From NCBI GenBank assembly GCA_942486035.1, contig CALNXK010000041.1:613501-677500 (forward strand): a DNA stretch of 64,000 bases, read 5' to 3'. The DNA is from Porites lobata (Eukaryota > Cnidaria > Anthozoa > Scleractinia > Poritidae). Positions 46,715-56,649 of this stretch are shown in pieces (position 1 is the stretch's first letter; every line of letters starts with the position of its first letter). The translations under genes were made by a program, and so were the position numbers. The notes below the pieces were generated by a model, which ran no database searches, was not told the origin of the DNA, and was given only the letters and a program-made list of their open reading frames with translations.

Positions 46715-49700
46715 ATGCGGAAAAGAAAGACAAGTCATCAACCAAATTTCAAAGCTACAAGGGCTGTGGTATTAGGCAAAGATGGCGTTGGAAAATCAGG
46801 TATTTACTGGTTAGTTAGTAGTTAAGTTAGTTATCTGCCGATGTTTCGTGAACTGGCCTTTTCACACTATCGGGTATGAGCGGCAGATCATTTATTATCT
46901 AATCAGCACCAAGTACAATTTTCCCCTCTCCGTGTCCATGAATTGCTATAAAAAGAAATATCCACTTGAAAGTCAAGTGTTTTAAGTCTTTTATTACTCA
47001 CTAAGAATAAGAGAGTTCCGGCATGCAAACAACAACTTAAAAATAATTATACTTTTCCCATTTTAGGATGCATATAACTTAACTTCACTAAACAATTAGA
47101 TAAATCACATACTAATTGAGGCAACAACTGGAGTTGTTTATTTAGTTCATTAGGTATCATTATAAGACACAAAACCGAGGGATTTAGATTTGCTTATGCG
47201 CAATACTCACTTCACTGAAAGATTAATCGTTTTATACACGCGCGAGTGAACAACTCGAAGCGTGTTCACAGCACACTTCCACAGTTTGGATTTATCGGAT
47301 ACAGTAGTGTAACTTAGAAGATAAACAAACGTCCGAGGTCTAGAAAATCTGAAATTTGAAATAATTTAAAATGCATCACTGCACCGGTGAAAGGAACTGG
47401 TAATAAATTAAAAACACCTGAGTATAAGTGGGTTTTTACTAAGCTCCACACTTGAACAAACTAAGTTTGTATACTGAACAACCGCGCGGTCATTTCAACA
47501 GCAACAGAGCAAATTACCTTTAAAAATAGAAAGAATGTGTTATCCTACTGTTAACTGTCCATTGTGGTTTTTTTTTGTGTATATGGGCAACCAAAGCAGC
47601 GCAAATATGCGTACCTTTTAAAACAAAAGGATTAATGGAAGTAAATAAAGAATAGAAACAGTTTTTAAAATTCTTTATTTGTTCAATGAACAAAGTTTGT
47701 CTAAAAGCACCTCTTCAAAATTCTGCGAGAACAACCGTTGTAAAATAGCAATGGCAAAGTCTTTTACATGTTCAGAAACCGGTTTTTAACCCTTACTAGC
47801 AAAGTTTAAGGTCTCTACTAACAGAAGATGTCTTCACCCGTATTTATTTATTTGACAACTTTTAGGTTCGAGTAAAGTTTGCTTTCTAACCTATCACCTA
47901 CGGTTGAATTTAATAAAAAAAGGAAGCTACGTAGGCCTGTCACGGGTTTTCTGCAAGTAGCTAGCTCGATTCTTTATTTCTAATAATAGAAAACCAACTA
48001 AACTTGCACTATCCAATGTATTTTAATTATTTCATATTTACATAGATGGCAAAGATAATTTGGTATAAGTTATTTTCGTGTTTCTAATTGTTAAAGTAAA
48101 AACATTTGAATTTGATTTGACGAACGCTTCTCTGAACACCGATCTTCTCGAGACTTTGAGCTTCAGAAGCTAAAATTGCGCTATTTCTTGATGAGGCACA
48201 CTTGATCACGTGCTTCTATAAACTCAAAATATTTTTGAAAGTTCAACTGACTGTTATGTAACCAGTGTTTCCTGTTTTCAAGTATGTGGGCAGCCAGATG
48301 GACCTGAATGTTCAGCACAACTTGCTATCGATCTTTCAACAAACAGTTTAATTATAGGTCTTTCCTGTAAAATCCATACCAACTTGATTTAATTTTAAAG
48401 CGAAGGAATGTGTTCAGTATGTAGCTCTTTTGCGCCAGTAGTTTACACATTGGGATTTTAGTTTGAGTAGCAAAAAACGACCGTATAAAAATAAGTCCAA
48501 TTTTTACGGCACCCTACGGCGTGTTAATACAAAGATCCTATCTAACCTATTATGAGACCTAAGCTATTATATCGGACCGAGAGAAAAAATAAAACCTATT
48601 ACGTTTTTGGAATATTTCAATCTTTTTGCGTTTAATTTGCAGCTCTCATAGTCCGTTTCCTTACCCGAAGATTTATCACGGAATACGACCAGACTCTAGG
48701 TAGGTATGTCGTTTTTCTCAGGCTGCATTCGCTTTCGCCAAAACAGGTTATAGTCTAATCGAAGGGGAAAAGGCGTCTTTAACTTGCTAAAGTTGCCGCC
48801 AATTGGTGCGAGCCATGATCGCAAGGGTTCTTCTGTAATTGCCACGCCTAAAAATTTGATCATCACCGCATGCATGGCTACTTCGAGTGAACAGCACTAT
48901 CAAGCGTGCACTTGCGCAGGTATTCAGTTGACAGTTTTGGCAGACTTGGTATTGTGGTACTTGCGCAGTAGCCACCAATACATCCCGCTGATAACATATG
49001 AAATAATTATTGATTATGATTTATACTACAGGCAGCAGTTCTAAGATAATCATTTAGTCAGCAATAAGAGTAATTAAATAACGAATTCGTTTTTCTCTTA
49101 TCTTTCAATCAGAGTCCACTTGGCGGCATCATATGGAGTTGGATAATGAATACATCTACGTTGACTTAATGGATACAGCAGGAGAGGTGTGTTAACCCGT
49201 TCCCCAGCATAACAACTTCAGTTTTTGCTCATTTCACTGACTGACTTTCGGAGAGGTTTGAACTACATCTTTACAAAGGCTACCGCCCATAAACAAGGAC
49301 TAAAAGGTCTAAAAAGTGCTGAACTTTTTTAGAACTGATGTCAAGTCTAACTTTGTCACTGACCTTGTATAGTGCAACAGTAACGATCTGTCAGAAATGC
49401 CGCGGTTGTTTCTCATTCTTAAAGTATTCCAACAACTAAAATATATTCAGTTTTCATAAACTGCCAGACTTTTCATTTGTCAGAATAATCTCCTCTGTGA
49501 GAAGAGCGGTTATCAAGGAAAAGAAACCAAGAAACCTAATTCATACACCCAGCTTGCCCGTAGATTAGCGTCCGCCTTGTAAACCGGATCAAAGGAAAAC
49601 AACTGATTACGACAATGGACCAACTCTAAAGGAGATGTACACGGGACGATTTGCAACGACGATTTTTAGCGCAACACAGCGTTACAATGATGGAACAATG

Positions 49701-50622
49701 CTGGAGCAATTCGAAACAACATCGTAACAATGTTGCAACGCTGTGTCGCGCTAAAAATCGTCTATGAGAATCGTCTCGTGTAACATCACCTTAAGTCACA
49801 GAAACAGTGGACTACCGATCGGACAATCGAACCACGCCTTTTTTTCATCCTGGGGTTTAATTCCTTTTGGAGGAAAAAGGGAAGAACTGAGTGTGTGTTT
49901 TGATCTTTCCACTTAATGGCTGATAAAACAAATAACAAACACTTAGAGAAATAATTTATCAAGGTAAAAAAAACTGACTTACTTTAAGGTGATGTTACAC
50001 GAGACGATCCGCAACGACGATTTTTAGCGCAACACAGCGTTGCATCATTGTTGCGACATTGTTTTGAATAGTTACAACACTGTTCCAACATTGCAACGCC
50101 GTGTTGCGCTAAAATCGTCGTTTCGAATCGTCCCGTGTAACATCACCATCATACCTTTTTATTCTCTTATAATTATTGTTACAGAACTCAGAAACGAAGT
50201 TAAACTGCTGTTTAGCCCGTGGTGATATATTTCTTGTCCTCTACTCCATCACTGACCGTGCAAGTTTTGAAGAAGCCACACGGATAGGAAGACATATCAG
50301 AGTACGCAAAACAAATGGCAACTCAGTCATGCTGATACTCATTGCAACAAAAAGAGACTTGGAACATTTTCGAGAGATCGATGAAACAGAGGGAAGTGAC
50401 TTATCACAAGAACTAGAATGTCCATTTTACGAGATTTCTGTTTCTTCGTGCGATGGATACAAAGAGGTGGCAGACATACTGCAAACTTCGGTCAGACAGT
50501 TTCTACGAAATGAAAAGAACTGCATAACGGACAAAAGACACCCACCTTCTTCTTTGTCAAAAATGAAGGAGGGGCTAATCAAACGGACTGGTTCGTTTCG
50601 GAGGAAATCAGTTACCTTCTGA
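46715..50622 (+). CDS. Ras-like small GTPase, RERG/RASL-type, four exons, 217 aa
   Basis: Small GTP-binding protein. Exons: 46715-46799, 48643-48699, 49113-49186, 50185-50622; phases agree and the last ends in TGA. G1 is GKDGVGKS at 21-28; the switch I threonine is Thr46 in EYDQTLEST; G3 is DTAGE at 68-72; G4 is ATKRD at 126-130; G5 is EISVSS. ALIVRFLTRRFITEYDQTLEST matches RERG/RASL11/RASL12 proteins closely in remembered comparison. There is no C-terminal CAAX box: the tail is basic (LIKRTGSFRRKSVTF), as in RERG, so it is not predicted to be prenylated. Three key residues differ from Ras: Asp23 at the Gly12 place, Glu72 at the Gln61 place, and Thr127 for the Asn of NKxD. The first exon adds a basic N-terminus of about 13 residues. 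Introns 1 (1.8 kb) and 3 (1 kb) are long, and intron 3 holds two MITE copies. Confidence 0.9.
49630..49791. mobile_element. Harbinger-like MITE in Ras intron 3, copy 1
   Basis: The element begins AGGAGATGTACACGGGACGAT and its right end on the minus strand is AGGTGATGTTACACGAGACG. TAA stands on both sides (49627-49629 and 49792-49794), the target type of PIF/Harbinger elements. Inner arms include GCAACGACGATTTTTAGCGC facing GCGCTAAAAATCGTC. Length 162 bases. Confidence 0.8.
49987..50147. mobile_element. Harbinger-like MITE in Ras intron 3, copy 2
   Basis: Same family as the element at 49630-49791: AGGTGATGTTACACGAGACG at the left, CGTGTAACATCACC at the right, and the same inner arm CGACGATTTTTAGCGC. 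TTA stands on the left; the right flank is altered. The right end is only 37 bases before exon 4 of the Ras-like gene. Confidence 0.8.
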
Positions 50623-50701
50623 ATTGTTGTCAGTAGTTCTACAATGTGACAGTGGCATTAGCCTGGCCGGAGAATATTATTTTGAAACTACAACAAACAA
50701 A

Positions 50702-50707
50702 AATAAA
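50702..50707 (+). promoter_or_regulatory. Candidate polyadenylation signal of the Ras-like gene
   Basis: AATAAA lies 80 bases after the stop codon. A T/G-rich run (TTTTTGGTTTT) follows about 20 bases later, as expected for a downstream element. The site is embedded in an A-rich stretch, so chance is possible. Confidence 0.4.
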
Positions 50708-52393
50708 AAAAACTTCTTTCATTTTTGGTTTTCCCCGGGCTCCCATGGCTACTAATCTTGCCCTAGGATTGTATTTCTCTAGTCCCAAATTTATATTGCT
50801 CTTTTTAAACAGTTATAGGGAAGAATACTACATTTTTATCTATACCTAGGGTGTGTTCCATTGATCATATTACAAATAACAATATTTTTGAGAAATCCCT
50901 TGGGCTACATCTTTTTGGACCATTGGAATCCTACATTCATCATAATTATTAATTTCAATCAGATCAGCTGTATTTGTTTAGTTTGTACAATGAAAGCTAA
51001 GACAAGAAATTTTAGAGTTTATTCCATGTACTCTAATCTCGGAATACGCCGGTCAATCGAACGCGCCCTGTATAACAGTTCAGTTTTATAAAACCCACCC
51101 GTAGCTCTTAATGCAAAAAATCTCGGTAAATTGATCAATTAGTTCACCCATTGTGAATGTTTCCAGCATTACCACTCAATAAGTTAATTATTCAGTCGAT
51201 CGATCGTCATTCTCCTGCCATTATCGAGGATCAGTAGCGGCAGAATCGCTTCTTTTTAATGTTAGGTGCTGAAGTAGCACCTTTACAAACTAAGCCTTTG
51301 TAAAAGACTCACTCCTTTGAGTGCATGATGGGTAATCCAAGCAGGATGGTGGCAACTTCAACGGTAATTTCAAAGCTCAAAGATTCTTCATTAAAAGAAT
51401 TATCTGAAAGCTGAACACCACAGTCACGCGCTATACTGTCCTTTCCTTTTGCGGCATTTTTTTCCTGATTATTTGTCGTGCACTCAACGCAAGATGCATG
51501 GTGAACTGGCTTTTACACTAAAGAATATTTGGGTTGAAAGAAGATTGCTTTCAGCAGAGTATCATCATTGAGAAAAAGCCAGTGGTACAGACAACCTTTG
51601 TTTCTCAAATTTATTCCTCACTAAGAATATGAATTCTATGATAATTCTGTACAGTGGCCCAGTTATTAATTGAGACAACCCAATGGCCATAAAAAATTTA
51701 AGAGTCCCTTTAGCTAAAATCGTATTAAAAAGGCTTTCAGGTCAGAAAAAAATGATTAACGTATACGTTTCGGCCAGAGGAGTCTGCATTTGGGCCAAAA
51801 GAATCAGTGCTCGTAATAACGAGGTTATCGTATGAATAGTATATGAGGGTCTGAGGCGGATGTGTTCTTATTTGCAATGTATATATATATGAAAATCAGT
51901 CCGATAGACCTAACTGGATTTTCGTAACAACCCAGCAAGTCAAGTATTGTAATCTTTAATGCATACATTATAATGTTGCAACTAACTTCACCTTCCTGAT
52001 CTGATAAAAAAAATTGGAAATTATATGTCTGATTATCCCTGGAACTTCGCCTATTTATGTTATGAATCGTATCGACCGTGGCACACGAGAATGGTTCCTT
52101 TTTCTGTCGAATAGACCTCTGTAGCTTGTATGTTTTGTTTTCCCAATGAAAGTCATGAAAATCAAGCTGGAGAACTGTTTCATTCAAATTTTGTCTTATC
52201 CATGTGCATATGTACGCATAATTTATGAAAAGACAAAGGGACAAATTTCCCAAAGACCTTCCCCTCACTGGGAAAACAAAACATCCAAGCCATTAGAACT
52301 GTTTCATGGGAGGACGTTTGACCCAATCAGTCTCCCGCCGAGCGGCATTGCTTCCTTTGTCACTTCCTCCCATTACGAACAACATTTGACGCA
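50708..52393. other. Tail-to-tail intergenic space, no gene seen
   Basis: This lies between the Ras-like gene (plus) and the second GPCR (minus), so it should hold both 3' UTRs. A minus-strand frame of 147 codons at 51825-52268 has no motif and is probably GPCR 3' UTR or chance. A short TA run lies near 51885. Confidence 0.45.
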
Positions 52394-54509
52394 TCAGAAG
52401 AGGAAAACTGAATGGTTACTTCGTGCAACCGTTTCGAGGGGCGTGGCTGGGATAGTAGCCGTGATGGTCTGTTTTTCTGACTTCTTTATTGCCATAGCGA
52501 TTGGAGGCGAGAGCTTGTGTTTCCTCAGGATGTGAGTTCGGCAGGAATGAACAATTTTCCTGAACGTGATCTTAAAATCTTGATTGAGGCAGCCATAAAC
52601 GAGGGGGTTGATGGCAGAATTTGAGCTCACCATCAAGGTTGTGATAGAAACAAAGGCGTAAGGCGGAGCCTCATTCCTGAATATTGCCAAGAGTATGATA
52701 GCGAAGAATGGACTCCAGGAGAGATAAAACAGACCGATGACGATTGCTTTAAGAAAAAAAGTAAAAGAAGAAAGTTTCAGTTTTAAGATTTAAAACATTA
52801 ATAAAGTTAGTCAAAAATCTAAACTATATGAGTTTTCGCCCGGCTGGGATCAAAGACTATTTCTTTCTTCCCAAAAACTTAGAGAGAAAATGTCATCATT
52901 CAGCTTGATCACGTCCGCACTCATCATTTCCATGGTGGTCACAGTTATCGAAACCTCAGAGAAGAGGTTCCTTCTCTCTGAGTCAGTCTCACGTTTCATT
53001 GGTGATCTTTTTTGGCATTCCTAACTTGAGATATCCGCCGGTGCTGCCTCCTCCATAAACTTTCCCAAGGCTTAGAGGGAGCACGGAACAAGCGAGAAGC
53101 GAGAGGACTAGAGTCAAGTGGGAAGCGCGAGAGGGGGATCATGGGAACGGGCGCAGAGCGCGAACAGGGAGTGATCCTTCCCATCACTCCTTTCACCCCC
53201 TAAGATCGCTAGCGACTGGGAACGAGGTAGATATCAGTGCAAATTTTCTGTGAATAAATGTCCACCCTTTTCTCGACTCTTGGCAGCAACTCCGATAGCA
53301 TTTAGTTCTTACTGACATCCTAGTGCTAAGTTTGTGGCTCCGTAGTTTAAACCGATGCAATGGGAAAGCAAAGTATGCTGGCACTGTCACGTTTGTGATA
53401 CTGATGATAATTTTTCAATTACCTTTGTGATTGAACTAAGGAAAAAGGACCACGGAGTTGAGCTTTGATTTGTTTGTTTGATTTTTTTTAGTTGGTGTCG
53501 GAAGAGAGACACCTACTGAGTTAAAGGCGACTCAAATTCCCTAAAAAGGCATGAAGTATAGTCTGTTGGTCTGTAGCTTGCGAGCAAGCTCAGTCTTGAG
53601 GCTTCTTTTGACGGAAAAGAACTAAATGAGTGAAATCAAGAAACACTTTATGTGCTTGTGCCAGAGACCCTCAAAGACCTATTTGCTTGCAGGCCAGTAG
53701 TTGTCTGAAAACAGATCTAAAAGAATCGTACCTACTGTTTTAGCAGCCTTGGACTCCCTATTAAGACCATCCCCTCTACTAACCGCAGACTGCGCCAAGC
53801 CTCTGTCCACAAACACCTGTAATGACGCTATCCGTCTCTCCTGACTGCGCGCAAGGACAAAGATCTTAAAATACGCCACAGTTATAATCATGGTTGGTAC
53901 TGTGCAGATTGAGACAAAGAAAAGAGCCAGGTATTTTCTTTCCAGTAGATCGCCATAGCTGCATACTCTTTGGGGATGGTAATCCTCCGAAGGCTTTATT
54001 CCAACACCGCATAGCGGGAATAGTATTATGAAGAACGCAGTCAGCCACACAGCAGTTATCGTTGCGTACATTCTTTGTTTTGTTATCATGGTGTTGTACA
54101 TTAAAGAGTAGGAGATGGCAAGAAATCGGTCAAACGTCACTGCCAAGAGATTTAGCAGAGAAGCGCTCAGACTGAACAGATTGAGACATAATGTCACTTT
54201 ACACCAGATAAATTGCCTTGTCCAACTGTACGAGAGTAGCTCAATACTTCGAGTTGGAAGTAACAATAGTCCCACTGTCAAATCAGCTACTGATAAGGAT
54301 AAAATAAGGAGATATGTGGGGCATCGCAGACGTTGGTTCATAGAAATTGATGAGGCAAGTACCAGAAGATTAGTTGTAACAGTGACAACGGCCAATACAC
54401 TGAAAAGTCCTGCCATAATGATATCCTCAACCTTCAACTGAAGTTTCCAACTGTCTTCAGTGTCTGCGTTAGTTTCAGAACAGTTTAGCTGAGATACGTT
54501 TCCGCACAT
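52394..54509 (-). CDS. Class A (rhodopsin-like) GPCR, two exons, 376 aa
   Basis: Seven-helix plasma-membrane receptor, ligand unknown. Exon 1 is 54509-53732, exon 2 is 52746-52394; the phase-1 junction gives KAAKTVAIVIG. The extracellular N-terminus of about 28 residues has two N-glycosylation motifs (NVS at 4, NCS at 9). Landmarks: Asn47 in helix 1, Asp76 in SVADLTVG (helix 2), Cys103 before helix 3, Asp127-Arg128-Phe129 (DRF in place of DRY), SWSP at 269-272 where most receptors have CWxP, and NPLVYG at 306-311. The tail is about 65 residues, with basic and Ser/Thr-rich parts. The loop 3/helix 6 intron and the surrounding RR(I/L)xSLQ and SKxAK motifs match the receptor at 22969-25960, so the two are paralogues. 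Start: first ATG, ahead of the glycosylation sites. The intron holds a GC-rich repeat. Confidence 0.9.
53030..53230. repeat. GC-rich dispersed repeat in the GPCR intron
   Basis: A block with GCGCAGAGCGCGAACAGGGA and GATCGCTAGCGACTGGGAAC stands out in base composition from the AT-rich intron. I recall similar text in anthozoan repeats. No ends can be defined. Confidence 0.35.
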
Positions 54510-54744
54510 TGTATATGAATCGGGTTTTCATGAAGCTTTATAAAGTTTAAAGGAAAAGCACCATACAGTTCCGTCTTTCCAGCAATTCATTCAGAGTATG
54601 TACGTTTAAGGAGCTGAATATCCTGAAATCAAACGAAATGAAAAAGTTTGTCTTTGTCATTCCACGAACGCAACAATGTCATCCGTTCGAGCTAAATCAG
54701 AGTTTGTTTCTGTTGAATTATGGCCCTAAGCTGTGCGAAGTCTG

Positions 54745-54776
54745 CCTCCTCCTCCTCCTCATCATCATCATCATCA
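54745..54776 (+). repeat. CCT/CAT trinucleotide microsatellite
   Basis: A run of CTC triplets passes into a run of ATC triplets (CCTCCTCCTCCTC then ATCATCATCATCATC). It lies about 240 bases upstream of the second GPCR start codon. Confidence 0.85.
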
Positions 54777-55398
54777 GGCGCTTTGTCTTTCGCTCTCTTT
54801 GGTGCAAACAAAGGCGAGCAACAAACGCGAGTGACCGGTGAGGAAACGCGAGGGACCAAGGCAAAAATAAAGAAGGCTAAGTAAAACAGAGGCGAAGTTT
54901 TATTTTTCTCATCGTCCTTTGCGCACAAATTTACATTGCGAAGAAGACATCTGGGTAAGAGGCAGATGAGCTATCTCATGCCAGGCCCAGAAGTTTTCCA
55001 AAACAAACTCTGTGTTAGCGGGCCGTAATTCTCCCTTCCCCTTTCACTTATGCTACGTCGGCTACGAAGACGACAGTGTCAACGAGAAATTCAACAAGGA
55101 ATTGGTATTATGAGCACTGAAAATAACAGGTCTACACCTGAATCATGGAAACCAAGAGAGAATGAGGTGAAACTTCCTAATGCCACGCTGCGCTTTATGA
55201 GGATACAGTCCTTAAGAATTTTCTATCAGGAAACTTCTCCAACATTTGACAAATTAGACTGCAAGAAGTTTCTACTGATAATTTTCAGTCTGTCAAGTCT
55301 AAGCTTGGAAGGACCGCTCAGGCTCCAGAGACAGCAAACTAGCCGTGAAGGGAGCTTCGTTCCTACTGTCTAACTAGCATACTTGCTTCGCGGAAACA

Positions 55399-55775
55399 GG
55401 AAACTTTAGCTACGACGACGGCGATGGCAATGAGAACGTCAAAAAAAAAAAATAAAAGCTTTATTAAGCAAAACAACAACTTTGCACGTGCATCACACTT
55501 TTTTGTACATTTCTTTGCCGTCACTATACGGCTACAATCGACGGGAAAATGCCTAGTCATTTCACGTTTTATGGAGGGCGTAGACAAGCGGCGATGAACC
55601 AGGGCGCGGTCCCCACAGAAATCAACTCCAGGGACCTTCGCCTACATTTGACATTTTCAGCGAATAAGAATGAGCGCAACAAAGTTTGAAAAAATGCGAA
55701 TCAGATTCATTTTAAAAAGGAACGTTTTTGCTGCTATCTTTGACGTGGTTGCTAAAGCTTTCTATTAGTTATCGC
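55399..55775. mobile_element. Dispersed element with AACTTTAGC inverted ends
   Basis: The left end is AACTTTAGCTACGACGACGG. The right end on the minus strand is AGCTTTAGCAACCACGTC, with GAACGT inside both. The interior has AACAACTTTGCACGTGCATC and TTGTACATTTCTTTGCCGTC, text I recognise from widespread anthozoan repeats. A short A-rich run interrupts it. Non-coding. Confidence 0.6.
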
Positions 55776-56420
55776 GGTCGGCCGACAGAAAAACAGAACA
55801 AAATTGATCAGAAATTTTATGTAGGAGGATTAAATTTTAATCCTAAAATAATTTTAAACTTTAGAAATTTTATGTAGGAGGATTATGATGAGGATTACGC
55901 CTAGCAATAAGCAACAAATCCTAGCTAAATGAGAAAGTTGCCGTATAGCCATTGTTCAGTCGAATGAGAATTTGCTTATGCTATTGGTATGACATATGTA
56001 TAGTAGCGCTTTATGGGAGGTTACAGGGAACGGGGAACGGAGAACCGGAAAATGTAAAAATGCCAACAAAACCCAATTTAAACCCTAGCTCCGTCGGTAA
56101 CTTCATTCTCTGTTTTGTTCCCTGTGCTCATTACCCGCAAGTAACCTCCCCCGAAATATCACAGTCAAAGTTCCCAAGCATCTGCGTACGGTATGTCGGT
56201 ATAACATGACAGTGAAAAAAAGGATTTATGTTGAAAAACACCCATAGTTGAAATATATCTAACGAAAAACACGAATTAGTAAATGAATTAAAAACAGCTT
56301 GTGTTTAATTTGTTTTGCTTCGCTTCCTTTTGATTTCCCTTATGGCTTTCTGGGTTTTATTTCCCCTGCTTTTGCATTCTTCGATTATTAGCTCCTCCTG
56401 ATAAATAACAAGCCAACTTG

Positions 56421-56456
56421 GGTCATAAAAATCGAATGAATTCGATTTTTATGACC
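56421..56456. repeat. 36-base near-perfect palindrome
   Basis: GGTCATAAAAATCGAAT is followed by GA and then by its exact reverse complement: 17 paired bases with a two-base centre. It stands alone, with no gene nearby. Confidence 0.9.
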
Positions 56457-56534
56457 TTTTAAAACTTAATTAAAAACCAGTAAATGCAAAATGTATTTTG
56501 ATCAGCACGGCTAGAGCTTGTTTTGAAGTGCTTT

Positions 56535-56645
56535 TCCTATTCAGGTTACAAGCCCCCTCGGATATAAGCTCGTCCGTTTTAAAAGCCCTCTTAAAACCCC
56601 TTAGAACATGCCTTAAAAAGCCCAGGGCTTTTAAGCGGTAGTTTT
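56535..56645. repeat. AAGCCC-rich repeat
   Basis: AAGCCC/GGGCTT boxes recur (ACAAGCCCCCTCGGATATAA, AAAAGCCCTCTTAAAACCCC, AAGCCCAGGGCTTTTAAG). I recognise this as a dispersed cnidarian repeat; ends unclear. Confidence 0.4.
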
Positions 56646-56649
56646 ACAG

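Noticed and set aside
51825..52268. 147-codon minus-strand frame downstream of the second GPCR
   Set aside because: No motif, AT-rich composition with repeated YIYIYI from a TA run; more likely 3' UTR.
54115..54441. 108-codon plus-strand frame
   Set aside because: It is the antisense shadow of the second GPCR exon 1.
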